Source of the DNA: an uncultured Christensenellaceae bacterium
GTDB taxonomy: Bacteria > Bacillota > Clostridia > Christensenellales > Borkfalkiaceae
NCBI GenBank assembly: GCA_910587625.1
Contig: CAJUMW010000018.1
Location: 1 to 31,257, forward strand
Direction of reading: 5' to 3'
DNA length: 31,257 bases
How positions within the stretch are numbered: the first letter of the stretch is position 1; the number at the start of each line of letters is the position of its first letter. Positions 6,372 through 15,225 of the stretch are shown here, piece by piece. Position numbers and translations under genes: made by a program. Below the pieces are notes generated by a model. The model searched no databases. It was not told the DNA's origin and saw only the letters and a program-made list of their open reading frames with translations.

Positions 6372-8483
6372 TTAGTTTTTCTTAGCGCGTTCGCCGATAA
6401 CCTTTTCAGCTACCGACTTGGGAACTTCCGCATAGTGGTCGAACTGCATTGTAAACTGTCCGCGTCCCTGCGTTCTCGAACGGAGGTCGGTTGCATAACC
6501 GAACATTTCGGAAAGAGGAACTTCTGCGTCTACTACCTTTGCGCCGGCTCTGTCGTCCGTCGAAATGATAGTGCCGCGACGAGCGGTTACGTTACCCATA
6601 ATATCGCCGAAGTAGTCGTCGGGAGTGATGACTTCGACCTTCATAATCGGCTCTAAGAGAACTGCCTTAGCCTTTGCCATACCGTCTTTAAAGCCCATCG
6701 AGCCAGCAATCTGGAACGCCATTTCCGAAGAGTCGACTTCGTGGTAGCTTCCGTCGTAAACCTGAATTTTGAAGTCGACGACTTCATATCCTGCAAGGAA
6801 GCCGTTTCTTGCCGCGCCCTTGATACCCTTGTCGATAGCGGGAATATATTCCTTGGGAATAGAACCGCCGACGGTCAAGTCCTCAAAGACATAGCCCGAG
6901 CCGGGTTCGCCGGGAATTAAATGAAGTTTGCAGTGTCCGTACTGACCTTTACCACCCGACTGACGCTTGTACATACCTTCGCAATCGACAGCCTGACGGA
7001 TAGTCTCGCGATATGCAACCTGAGGCGCACCGACGTTTGCTTCGACTTTGAACTCTCTCAAAAGTCGGTCAACGATAATGTCGAGGTGAAGTTCGCCCAT
7101 TCCGGCAATGATTGTCTGACCTGTTTCCTGATCGGTGTAGGTCTTGAAAGTGGGGTCTTCTTCAGCGAGCTTGATAAGCGCCATTGTCATTTTTTCCTGA
7201 CCGGCCTTTGTCTTGGGCTCGATTGAAAGCTGAATAACGGGGTCGGAGAAAGTCATCTGCTCCAACACGATAGGATGCTTTTCGTCGCAAAGCGTATCGC
7301 CCGTAGTCGTATCTTTAAGTCCTACGATAGCGCAGATATCACCCGAATAAACTCTGGGAATTTCCGTACGGGTATTTGCGTGCATCTGAACAAGACGGCC
7401 GACGCGCTCCTTCTTTCTCTTTGTCGAGTTATAGCAATAAGAACCCGACTCCAAAACGCCGGAGTATGCTCTGAAATATGCAAGACGGCCGACAAACGGG
7501 TCGGTTGCGATTTTGAAAGCAAGTCCCGAGAAAGGTGCGTCGTCGGAAGTTTCTCTCTCCTCTTCCTTTTCGGTATCGGGGTTGACACCCTTAACGTGAG
7601 CTACGTCGACGGGGGAGGGAAGGAAGTCTATAACCGCGTCCAAAAGCATCTGAACGCCCTTGTTTTTATATGACGAACCGCAGAGAACGGGCGTACACTT
7701 CATAGCGATAGTTGCCTTGCGCAAACCCTTTCTAATTTCGTCGGGAGTAAGTTCCATAGTTTCAAGGAACTTTTCCATAAGCTCGTCGTCACCCTCGGCA
7801 GCCGCTTCCATAACAGCCATATGCCCCTCTTCGGCAGCCGCTTTGAGATCCTCGGGAATTTCGTCCCTGTGGTACTGCTTGCCGTCGTCGGAGTCGTAGA
7901 TTTCAGCGTTCATTTCGATGAGGTCTACTATGCCCCTGAACGTATCTTCCTTACCGATGGGAATTTCGATGGGAACGGGGTTGGCGTTGAGCCTCTCCCT
8001 CATCATGCTTACGGCTCTGTCGAAGTTAGCGCCGTTGATATCCATTTTATTGACGTATGCGATGCGGGGAACCTTGTATTTGTCAGCCTGACGCCAAACG
8101 GTTTCGGACTGAGGCTCGACGCCGCCCTTGGCACAGAACGTTGCGACAGCGCCGTCAAGTACGCGCAGCGAACGCTCGACTTCAACCGTGAAGTCAACGT
8201 GTCCCGGGGTGTCGATGATGTTTATCCTGCATTCATCCTTTTTGGAAAAACCCGTTCTTGTCCAATGGCAGGTAGTTGCCGCGGACGTAATTGTAATACC
8301 GCGCTCCTGTTCCTGAACCATCCAGTCCATTGTCGCGGTACCGTCGTGGGTTTCACCGATTTTGTGATTGATTCCGGTATAGAACAAAATACGCTCGGTA
8401 GTAGTTGTTTTGCCGGCGTCTATGTGCGCCATAATACCGATATTTCTTGTATGCAATAAATCGTATTCTCTTGCCATAACCAC
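6372..8483 (-). CDS. fusA: Elongation factor G
   Basis: A 703-residue translocation GTPase. Visible G motifs are AHIDAGKTTTTE (19-30), DTPGHVDF (91-98) and NKMD (145-148), followed by the domains II-V typical of EF-G and the C-terminal RSRTQGRGQF. A short insertion (about residues 76-85) precedes the DTPGH strand compared with Bacillus EF-G. GAGGTGG lies 5 nt before the first ATG (8483). The ATG two codons downstream (8477), giving the family's usual MAREY start, is also possible. Only 3 nt separate it from rpsG, so the two are cotranscribed. Confidence 0.98.
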   Translation of the reverse strand: MVMAREYDLLHTRNIGIMAHIDAGKTTTTERILFYTGINHKIGETHDGTATMDWMVQEQERGITITSAATTCHWTRTGFSKKDECRINIIDTPGHVDFTVEVERSLRVLDGAVATFCAKGGVEPQSETVWRQADKYKVPRIAYVNKMDINGANFDRAVSMMRERLNANPVPIEIPIGKEDTFRGIVDLIEMNAEIYDSDDGKQYHRDEIPEDLKAAAEEGHMAVMEAAAEGDDELMEKFLETMELTPDEIRKGLRKATIAMKCTPVLCGSSYKNKGVQMLLDAVIDFLPSPVDVAHVKGVNPDTEKEEERETSDDAPFSGLAFKIATDPFVGRLAYFRAYSGVLESGSYCYNSTKRKKERVGRLVQMHANTRTEIPRVYSGDICAIVGLKDTTTGDTLCDEKHPIVLEQMTFSDPVIQLSIEPKTKAGQEKMTMALIKLAEEDPTFKTYTDQETGQTIIAGMGELHLDIIVDRLLREFKVEANVGAPQVAYRETIRQAVDCEGMYKRQSGGKGQYGHCKLHLIPGEPGSGYVFEDLTVGGSIPKEYIPAIDKGIKGAARNGFLAGYEVVDFKIQVYDGSYHEVDSSEMAFQIAGSMGFKDGMAKAKAVLLEPIMKVEVITPDDYFGDIMGNVTARRGTIISTDDRAGAKVVDAEVPLSEMFGYATDLRSRTQGRGQFTMQFDHYAEVPKSVAEKVIGERAKKN

Positions 8484-8486
8484 CTC

Positions 8487-8957
8487 TTAGAAACGGAAGT
8501 GAGCAAACGCCTTGTTTGCTTCTGCCATTCTGTGTGTATCTTCCTTCTTTTTAACGGCGCCGCCGGTGTTGTTGTATGCGTCCATAAGCTCTGCCGCAAG
8601 CTTTGCGCTCATTTCGCGCTCGCTCCTCTTACGAGTAGCTATTACAAGCCAGCGAATTGCAAGCGTCTGACGTCTTTCAGGTCTAATTTCGATGGGAACC
8701 TGATAGTTTGCTCCGCCCACGCGCCTTGCTTTAACTTCGAGTACGGGCATAATGTTGTTCATAGCCTGCTCGAAAATTTCCATAGCGTCTTTGCCGAGCT
8801 TCTCGCTCATAATGTTAAATGCGTCGTAAACGATGTTCTGTGCCGTTCCGCGCTTACCGTCGTACATAATTTGGTTGACAAGCTTTGTTACAACCTTTGA
8901 ATTGTACACGGGATCGGGTAAAACGTCCCTCTTGGGAACTCCGCCTCTCCTAGGCAT
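8487..8957 (-). CDS. rpsG: Ribosomal protein S7
   Basis: A 156-residue small-subunit protein that nucleates assembly of the 16S rRNA head domain. The sequence has the family start MPRRGGVPKRDVLPDP, the VGGANYQVP segment and the RKRSEREMSAKLAAEL helix. GGAGG precedes the ATG. It is the second gene of the str operon; the 171-bp gap to rpsL is unusually structured and may hold a regulatory RNA. In E. coli, S7 represses its own operon by binding the S12-S7 intercistronic region. Confidence 0.97.
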   Translation of the reverse strand: MPRRGGVPKRDVLPDPVYNSKVVTKLVNQIMYDGKRGTAQNIVYDAFNIMSEKLGKDAMEIFEQAMNNIMPVLEVKARRVGGANYQVPIEIRPERRQTLAIRWLVIATRKRSEREMSAKLAAELMDAYNNTGGAVKKKEDTHRMAEANKAFAHFRF

Positions 8958-9006
8958 AATAATATCCTCCTGTTGATTTTTAGGGTTAATTACCTTAAAT
9001 AAGCTA

Positions 9007-9108
9007 ACGCTTGCCGCAACGCGGTAGCGTAACTTCTCCGCTTCATTAAGCGAATACTGCCTACTTTTAATCGGTCAAGGGTAAAGTGAAATACTCCGAA
9101 AAAGTAGG
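9007..9108 (-). promoter_or_regulatory. Structured intercistronic RNA between rpsL and rpsG
   Basis: Three consecutive stems can be drawn in the mRNA. The first (9060-9108) has 9 bp CCTACTTTT/AAAAGTAGG enclosing TCGG/CCGA. The second (9039-9052) is CGCTT-AATG-AAGCG. The third (9007-9030) is ACGCT/AGCGT enclosing CCGC-GTT-GCGG. They end about 50 nt before rpsG. A binding site for S7 feedback control is the favoured reading. A processing site is the alternative; no U tract supports termination. Confidence 0.45.
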
Positions 9109-9128
9109 ATTAATAAAAATGTTCTGAA

Positions 9129-9503
9129 TTACTTTTTGGGGCGTTTTGCGCCGTAACGCGAACGCGCCTGCATACGCTTTGAAACACCTGCCGTGTCGAG
9201 CGCGCCGCGAATAATGTGATAACGCACGCCGGGCAAGTCTTTAACTCTTCCGCCTCTGATTAAAACGGACGAGTGCTCTTGCAAGTTGTGACCTTCACCG
9301 GGAATGTAAACGGTACCTTCCTGTTTGTTTGTAAGTCTTACCCTTGCAATCTTTCTTATAGCCGAGTTAGGTTTCTTAGGCGTAGTTGTGGTAACCGAAA
9401 GGCACACGCCGCGCTTTTGAGGGCAGTTGTCCAAAATGGGCGACTTCGACTTATAAACCTGTCTTTCTCTGCCGTGTCTGATGAGCTGGTTGATTGTAGG
9501 CAT
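9129..9503 (-). CDS. rpsL: Ribosomal protein S12
   Basis: A 124-residue decoding-centre protein. TPKKPNSAIRKIARVRLTN (41-59) contains the lysines whose mutation gives streptomycin resistance in other bacteria (K43/K44 here, both wild type), and GGRVKDLPGVRYH (84-96) contains the commonly methylthiolated aspartate D89. A perfect AAGGAGG precedes the ATG. It is the first gene of rpsL-rpsG-fusA. Unlike many bacteria, rpoB/rpoC are not upstream; a lipoprotein gene and recG are. Confidence 0.98.
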   Translation of the reverse strand: MPTINQLIRHGRERQVYKSKSPILDNCPQKRGVCLSVTTTTPKKPNSAIRKIARVRLTNKQEGTVYIPGEGHNLQEHSSVLIRGGRVKDLPGVRYHIIRGALDTAGVSKRMQARSRYGAKRPKK

Positions 9504-9587
9504 TTTTTACCTCCTTAATTTAATGAAATATTTCACCTCTTCCGCATACCCTTAAAGCGAAAGGAAGTCTGTCGAATGATAACAAAA

Positions 9588-9615
9588 CATAGCACGCCAT
9601 ACTAAGCGTGCTATG
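9588..9615 (-). terminator. Palindrome: terminator of the lipoprotein gene, overlapping the str start site
   Basis: A perfect 10-bp stem (CATAGCACGC/GCGTGCTATG) with an 8-nt loop is followed on the minus strand by TTTTGTT, 46 nt past the stop of the gene at 9662. The predicted str transcript starts at about 9611, inside the upstream arm, so that transcript would keep a 6-bp GC-rich hairpin at its very 5' end. The palindrome could also be an operator at +1. Confidence 0.65.
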
Positions 9616-9617
9616 GT

Positions 9618-9646
9618 ATTTTAACAAAGATTTGTGCGTTTGTCAA
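9618..9646 (-). promoter_or_regulatory. str operon (rpsL) promoter
   Basis: Perfect TTGACA (9641-9646), a 17-nt spacer and TAAAAT (9618-9623). The predicted +1 is near 9611, leaving a leader of about 108 nt before rpsL. It lies inside the 3' region of the preceding lipoprotein gene. Confidence 0.75.
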
Positions 9647-9661
9647 ACGTTTTTTACAAAT

Positions 9662-11362
9662 TTAGCACAGTTTATAGTACAAACCTCCGGCTAAACCGCT
9701 GTCGGCTTTGAGAACGTACACCGAGCCGTACTGTTTTACTGTATAAGTAGTGCCGGCATTGATTGTAAGGCTTAAAATAGCGTTATTTTCAAAATTGAAG
9801 ACAGTAAACGTCCGCGCGTAAGAATCTCTAACAGTGAAAAATCCATCATATACGTCCAGCACCGCGCCCGAAGCTTCATAATTAGACAGGTCGGTTTCCG
9901 TGCCGTCCGATTTTAGCAGCACATGCGAAATCGTGTTGTTGTCGTTCACTCGCGTGACATATGTAACTCCGTCGTAGAACTCGAAATCCCCGCGGTAATT
10001 AGCTTCGATAACAACCTTGCCCGACAAATCAGTGAAGCCGTATAAGCCGCCTTTACCGAACTTTATAAGCCCTTCGTCAAGATAGATATTTCCGTTTGAA
10101 GCACTGTTTAAAATATTCAAGTCGTTATCCACTATGTAGTTGCCTATTATAAATTTATCCTCACCGAATTTATAGAAGTTTCCGAGCGAAGTTACATCGA
10201 GTTTGCTGAGGTTGCACGCCGGTCTGAGCTCGGTATCCATTACATACGCGCTTCCTGCCCCCATACCCGACGACGCTTCAATAAAGAATGCACCGTCATA
10301 TTTTTCAAGAGCTATACATGTAGCCGCGTCGTAGCACTTTTTATTATAGTTATACAGCGGCGTCATCTCTATTACCGCATAATCACCACCCATTTCACGC
10401 GTGGAGTTATCAATAATATCGTATCTGAACAGCTTGTACTCAAATTTCATATTATTGTCTTTGGACATAATTACAAAATTATATCCCCAACTGTCGGGTT
10501 TTACGGGAGTAGCCGTAAAGTAATAAAAATATCTGTCCACAAAACCGAGCTTTGCACCCTGTATAATATGTACGCTGCCCGTTATTTCCCCGTCCTTATA
10601 GAATGTGTAGACGTCTCCGGCATTAATATAACCGTAGTCGCAAATTTCCCCCTCGACGGGACGGGTTTCGCTTTCCTCATAAATTTTGGTTATCAGCGGA
10701 TTTACGACCGAACCGATTGAATCGTCCACCGAAGCGGATTGAGAAATTTGATACTTTTCAACATAGAAGTAATCGGTTATTTTCCCAGTTTCCTCGTCGC
10801 GAGCAACTAAGTAATAAAGTTGGTTTTCTTCATCGCGGTTGTCGGACGCGTCATAAGGAATTATGCAAAGCACCTCCGCCTCAACTCCGTCAACATACAG
10901 CGTTTTAAGCTGGCAATCCAAACGTGGACTTTGACCTACCAAAAGTTTGCCGTTATAGTCGTAATAATCGTAATACGAAATCCTATTCGAACCGCGAAGA
11001 ACGCGTATCATTCTTACGTCTCCGCAAGGATTGTAGCTAAGGCTGTACGGTTTTTCGACAAGATCTGCTATCAAAACTTTTTCCGTATCCAAATTATATA
11101 CCAGATATCCCGAGGTGCCCCTCAAAGTTACTATTTCCTGCTCAGAGTCAACGACGGACAAGCCCGACCATGCCGAAAGTTCGCGATATTGATATATGCC
11201 TTTGCCGCTTTTTGTGCCGTGCGTATATTCCTGCGCATAATCGGCAAGATTTACGTCCGACTCGGAAGAACACGCCGACAGGGGCAACATAACGCCGCAA
11301 ATTACGGCGGCGCCGACCATTAAGGCTGCCAATTTGCCAAACAGTTTAGTTTTCATTTCCAT
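9662..11362 (-). CDS. Large predicted lipoprotein with a WG-repeat-like segment
   Basis: A protein of 566 residues from the ATG at 11362. The signal peptide ends in a lipobox PLSAC (acylated cysteine C31), so the mature protein is anchored outside the cell membrane. The body is rich in Tyr, Asp and Gly with repeating short strands, as in beta-propeller or WG-repeat proteins. GLYGFTDLSGKVVIEANYR (about residue 460) closely resembles one WG repeat. GAGGAG lies 4 nt before the ATG at 11362. A second ATG (11356) is also usable, and an in-frame TTG at 11374 overlaps the ribosome binding site and is unlikely. It has its own consensus promoter. Role unknown. Confidence 0.75.
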   Translation of the reverse strand: MEMKTKLFGKLAALMVGAAVICGVMLPLSACSSESDVNLADYAQEYTHGTKSGKGIYQYRELSAWSGLSVVDSEQEIVTLRGTSGYLVYNLDTEKVLIADLVEKPYSLSYNPCGDVRMIRVLRGSNRISYYDYYDYNGKLLVGQSPRLDCQLKTLYVDGVEAEVLCIIPYDASDNRDEENQLYYLVARDEETGKITDYFYVEKYQISQSASVDDSIGSVVNPLITKIYEESETRPVEGEICDYGYINAGDVYTFYKDGEITGSVHIIQGAKLGFVDRYFYYFTATPVKPDSWGYNFVIMSKDNNMKFEYKLFRYDIIDNSTREMGGDYAVIEMTPLYNYNKKCYDAATCIALEKYDGAFFIEASSGMGAGSAYVMDTELRPACNLSKLDVTSLGNFYKFGEDKFIIGNYIVDNDLNILNSASNGNIYLDEGLIKFGKGGLYGFTDLSGKVVIEANYRGDFEFYDGVTYVTRVNDNNTISHVLLKSDGTETDLSNYEASGAVLDVYDGFFTVRDSYARTFTVFNFENNAILSLTINAGTTYTVKQYGSVYVLKADSGLAGGLYYKLC

Positions 11363-11391
11363 TTCTCTCCTCAAATTAAAAGTTCAATAGT

Positions 11392-11420
11392 ATTGTACCA
11401 CACAATATACAATTTGTCAA
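11392..11420 (-). promoter_or_regulatory. Promoter of the 566-aa lipoprotein gene
   Basis: TTGACA (11415-11420), a 17-nt spacer and TACAAT (11392-11397), predicting +1 near 11385 and a leader of about 23 nt. Confidence 0.75.
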
Positions 11421-11434
11421 CGGCGTCAGATAAA

Positions 11435-13441
11435 TTAATTGAGAGTAACGTCGGCAAGCGCGCGGTATTTTTCGACCGCAATGCGAGATAGCGCGTTGAT
11501 ATCGAGCGCGCCCGAAAACGCGTCGTCGACTATTGCCTTTGCCGTAAATATCGTTTCAACGGGGAAACGCAAATTTTTGATTTCGGAAAGCATTTTTCCG
11601 CTTTGGCGCGTACCGAGGAAGTCCCCTCCGCCGCGCATCTTTAAATCCGCTTCGGCTATTTCAAATCCGTCGGAGCAATTTTTCAAAATACCGAGCCGCT
11701 CCCTTGCTTCGTCGCTGTCCGTACCCATCAAAAGAAAACAATAGCTTTTTTTATCCCCCCTGCCTACCCTGCCGCGCAATTGGTGCAACTGCGAAAGCCC
11801 GAACCTTTCGGCATTGTAAATAATCATAGTGGTGGCGTCGGGAACGTCCACCCCCACTTCGATAACGGTTGTGGAAACAAGGCAGTCATACTGCTTATTT
11901 TTAAAGGCGAACATTACATCGTTTTTTTCCCTGTCCTTCATTTTGCCGTGCAACAGCGCAAGCCGCACGTCGGGCATTTTGGTTTGCAGCTCCTCGAAAA
12001 GCTCGCTGACGGACATTACGGTGCCCTCGTCGTCCCCCTCGATTTTGGGACAAACAAAGTAGGTTTGATTGCCGAGTTTTGCCTGTTCGCAAACGTAATG
12101 CAACATATCCGTATATTTGCGCTCGGGAATGATTGAGGTGGATATATCCTGCCGTGAACGGGGTTTGTCCTTGATTGTGGCGACATCCAAATCACCGTAA
12201 AAAATCAAAGAAAGCGTGCGCGGAATAGGCGTTGCCGACATAACGAGAACGTCGCAACCGTCACCTTTTTCAAGTAAAGAGGAACGTTGCGCCACTCCGA
12301 AACGATGCTGCTCGTCACAGACGGCAAAGGCAAGCTCTTTAAATGTTACGTCGCTTTGAATTACGGCATGCGTGCCGCAAACTATATTGATTTCTCCGTC
12401 CGCAAGTCCTCTTTTTATTTCCCGTTTTTCTGACGCGGAGGTCGAACCGGTCAGAGTACTAACGTTATATTCGGGAAAATATCGCTTAATAAGTTCGGCA
12501 TTCTGCCTTGCAAGCACCTCCGTCGGCGCCAGCATTGCAGCCTGAAAACCAGATTTGACCGCCATATATATGCCGACTAACGCCACAGCGGTCTTTCCAC
12601 TACCCACGTCTCCCTGTAACAGCATATTCATTCTGCGCGGAGAATTCAGTGAGTCGAATATGTCCTTGGTAGCCACCTTCTGCCCCTCGGTAAACTCGAA
12701 AGGAAAACGCGCAATAAACCCCCTAAGCTCCTCTACCGTTACGTTGTAGCGCCGAAGCCTTGCCTCGTCGCGTCCGCCCTTTATTACTTTAAATGCGGCA
12801 ATCAGTAAAAAATATTCTTCCAGAGCAATGCGTTCGGAGCCCAGCCGCACGTCCTCGGCGCACTCGGGACAGTGTACCTTGCGATATGCCTCCGAAAGCG
12901 GCATAAGGGCGTACTTTTTTTGCATTGGGACGGGAATATGGCTTACTTTCGGTACTTTTGCAAGAGCTTGGCGTATAGCCGAACGCACAACGCCCTGAGT
13001 CAATCCGCCCGACAGCGAGTAGACGGGAACAAGCCCTTTAAGGTTATTATTTTTCTCGGTAGGCTCGAAAGACGGGTTTGTCATTTGACAGCCCATACCG
13101 TATTTGTTTGACACCCTGCCGTAAAAAAGATACTCTCCGATTTTGAGTTTAGCCGCCACATATGGCTGATTGAACCATATAGAGGTAAAGATATATCCGC
13201 CCTGTTGACACAGTGCCTTAACGAACGGACGGCGCGAATAGCGATTTGTTTCGACGTTTAAAACCTCGCACTTTGTAAGTATAACGTCGTTGTGATATGC
13301 GTCCTTTAAAAGCGTAACTTTTCTTAAATCGAGATAGTCGCGCGGGAAGTGCCCGACAAGCTCTTCGAGCGTGTAAATATTAAGTTTGTTGAAGTCCCTT
13401 TCGCGCTTTTCGGAAATGAACTTTAAAGAGGTAAGTTGCAT
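11435..13441 (-). CDS. recG: ATP-dependent DNA helicase RecG
   Basis: A 668-residue branched-DNA helicase that reverses stalled replication forks and processes recombination junctions. An N-terminal OB-fold wedge domain (about 1-170) is followed by the helicase core: Walker A GDVGSGKT (277-284), DEQH box (376-379), MSATPIPRTL (401-410) and the QLRGRVGRG motif. Length is slightly below the family norm of about 680. The ribosome binding site is weak (GGATAGCT). It lies 63 bp after yloV with a terminator-like hairpin between them, so its expression may be attenuated. The yloU-yloV-recG order parallels B. subtilis, without the sdaA genes found there. Confidence 0.95.
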   Translation of the reverse strand: MQLTSLKFISEKRERDFNKLNIYTLEELVGHFPRDYLDLRKVTLLKDAYHNDVILTKCEVLNVETNRYSRRPFVKALCQQGGYIFTSIWFNQPYVAAKLKIGEYLFYGRVSNKYGMGCQMTNPSFEPTEKNNNLKGLVPVYSLSGGLTQGVVRSAIRQALAKVPKVSHIPVPMQKKYALMPLSEAYRKVHCPECAEDVRLGSERIALEEYFLLIAAFKVIKGGRDEARLRRYNVTVEELRGFIARFPFEFTEGQKVATKDIFDSLNSPRRMNMLLQGDVGSGKTAVALVGIYMAVKSGFQAAMLAPTEVLARQNAELIKRYFPEYNVSTLTGSTSASEKREIKRGLADGEINIVCGTHAVIQSDVTFKELAFAVCDEQHRFGVAQRSSLLEKGDGCDVLVMSATPIPRTLSLIFYGDLDVATIKDKPRSRQDISTSIIPERKYTDMLHYVCEQAKLGNQTYFVCPKIEGDDEGTVMSVSELFEELQTKMPDVRLALLHGKMKDREKNDVMFAFKNKQYDCLVSTTVIEVGVDVPDATTMIIYNAERFGLSQLHQLRGRVGRGDKKSYCFLLMGTDSDEARERLGILKNCSDGFEIAEADLKMRGGGDFLGTRQSGKMLSEIKNLRFPVETIFTAKAIVDDAFSGALDINALSRIAVEKYRALADVTLN

Positions 13442-13459
13442 AGCTATCCGTTAATTTAA

Positions 13460-13489
13460 AAGCGGAAAAAACCAAAGTCTTTTCCGCTT
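13460..13489 (-). terminator. Hairpin between yloV and recG
   Basis: A perfect 10-bp stem (AAGCGGAAAA/TTTTCCGCTT) with a 10-nt loop is followed on the minus strand by TTAAATT. The U tract is short, so partial termination or attenuation before recG is likely. Confidence 0.55.
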
Positions 13490-13504
13490 GAATAAATAAA
13501 AATA

Positions 13505-15160
13505 TTACTCCAAAGAAACCATATAATAATATACTGGCTGTCCGCCGTAATGGAAATCCACGTCGCAGTCGGGGTATGCCTCGGACACCTTTTCGGCAAG
13601 TTTTTGCGCGTCCTCTTCGGTTACGCCCTCGCCGTAATAGAGAGTAATCATCTCGTGGTCGTTATTCTTTAAGGATTTTATCAGGCTCAATGTAGTGTCG
13701 TCTATCTTGCTGCCCTTTGCCAGAATACGCTTGTTGTCAAGACCTATGATATCTCCCTCTTTCAGCTTAAAGCCGTTCATGGTAGTTTCTCTTACCGCAT
13801 AAGTTACCTGTCCGGAAGCCACGTTATCTATCGCATGGGTCATATCGGTCTTGTTTTCGGGCACCGTTGCTTCGGGATTGAACGCAAGCGCGGCAGCAAA
13901 TCCCTGCGGTACGTTTTTGGTGGGAATGACGTGAACGTGTCTGTTAGTGACAAGGTCCTTTGCCTGTTCGGCTGCAAGTATTACGTTAGAGTTGTTGGGG
14001 AATACAAATACGTTTGCGGCGTTTATTTTCTGAACGGCGTCGGCTATATCCTGCGCCGAAGGGTTCATAGTCTGTCCGCCCTCGATAACCCTGTCGCACA
14101 TAAGATCCTTGAAAATTTCTTCAAGACCCTTGCCTGCGCAGATTGCAAGCATACCCATTTCCTTTTTCTCGGCTTCGAGTTTTGCCTTCAACGCACGGTT
14201 CTCTTCAAGCATATTTTCGATTTTTATTCTGTCAAGCTCTCCGAGTTCCAACGCAAGCGACAAAGCCACGCCGGGGGTGTTTGTATGAACGTGAATTTTA
14301 ACAAGCTCCAAATCCCCTATGCAGATTACGCTGTCGCCTATTTGCATAAGCTTTTCTTTGAGCTTGTCTATGTCGGCAAGCGTCGTCATCTGCTTTAAGT
14401 TAATTACAAAAAACTCGGTGCAATATGCAAACTCTATCTCGCCCAAGTCGAGGTTTATTATATCGGAATTATCACCGAAAACGTCCTCGTCGCCCGACTT
14501 ACCGTCGATAGCTTCGGTGGGAATTTCACCCAGCTCGCTTTCATCTCCCGAAATTGCGGCAAGAAATCCGCGCATTATAGTCATAAGACCAACGCCGCCC
14601 GAGTCGACTACTCCTGCCTTTTTGAGTACGGGAAGCAGTTCGGGCGTCTTTGCAAGCGCTTCGTCGCCCACTTCGATTAACGCCGTAAGAAAAGCTACAA
14701 AATCCTTATGCTTGCCGGCAAGCTTCATAGCGGACTCCGCCATAAGTCTGACGACAGTTAAAATAGTGCCTTCCTTGGGTATGGAAACCGCGCTGTACGC
14801 GACTTTCGAGCCCGACTCCATAGCCTTTGCGAAAGTTTTGGTATCGAACGCGTCCTTAGTGTTCTTTAAAACGGAGCAAATGCCCCTGAAAATTTGTGAA
14901 GATATAACTCCCGAGTTGCCTCTCGCGCCCCTGAGCGCACCCTTTGAAACGGAATCGCAAATTTCCTGAAAACGGTTCGAGGTGCAGGCGTTCATCTCTT
15001 TTACTGCGGATTGCAAAGTGAGCGACATATTTGTACCAGTGTCGCCGTCGGGGACGGGAAAAACGTTGAGCGCGTCAACTTTTGCCCTGTTTATTTCAAG
15101 CATTCTTGCGCCCGATAAAATCATCTTTCTGAATTCGGTGCTATTTATCGTTTTCTGCAT
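13505..15160 (-). CDS. yloV: DAK2-domain protein YloV, fatty acid kinase FakA-like
   Basis: A 551-residue protein of the YloV/FakA family. The N-terminal DhaL (DAK2) nucleotide-binding domain covers about residues 1-200, with the metal-binding VPDGDTGTNM motif (D38, D40, N44) and RGARGNSG further on. A middle domain and a C-terminal domain follow. In Firmicutes, FakA phosphorylates fatty acids bound to FakB proteins for entry into phospholipid synthesis; no fakB is present in the window. GGGAG precedes the ATG. It is cotranscribed with yloU, 65 bp upstream. Confidence 0.9.
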   Translation of the reverse strand: MQKTINSTEFRKMILSGARMLEINRAKVDALNVFPVPDGDTGTNMSLTLQSAVKEMNACTSNRFQEICDSVSKGALRGARGNSGVISSQIFRGICSVLKNTKDAFDTKTFAKAMESGSKVAYSAVSIPKEGTILTVVRLMAESAMKLAGKHKDFVAFLTALIEVGDEALAKTPELLPVLKKAGVVDSGGVGLMTIMRGFLAAISGDESELGEIPTEAIDGKSGDEDVFGDNSDIINLDLGEIEFAYCTEFFVINLKQMTTLADIDKLKEKLMQIGDSVICIGDLELVKIHVHTNTPGVALSLALELGELDRIKIENMLEENRALKAKLEAEKKEMGMLAICAGKGLEEIFKDLMCDRVIEGGQTMNPSAQDIADAVQKINAANVFVFPNNSNVILAAEQAKDLVTNRHVHVIPTKNVPQGFAAALAFNPEATVPENKTDMTHAIDNVASGQVTYAVRETTMNGFKLKEGDIIGLDNKRILAKGSKIDDTTLSLIKSLKNNDHEMITLYYGEGVTEEDAQKLAEKVSEAYPDCDVDFHYGGQPVYYYMVSLE

Positions 15161-15225
15161 AATACTCCCAAAATATTTTTAACTTAAAAAGTGTGTATTT
15201 TATTTTTACAGCAAAAAGTAAAGCC

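Noticed and set aside
7821..8459. Long plus-strand ORF opposite fusA (212 codons)
   Set aside because: It is an antisense shadow of a highly conserved gene, without ribosome binding site or recognisable protein; similar long shadows occur opposite priA, yloV and recG.
8990..9046. An 18-codon Arg-rich ORF on the minus strand in the rpsL-rpsG gap
   Set aside because: It has no Shine-Dalgarno sequence and lies across the predicted stems; the structure explains the region better than a leader peptide.
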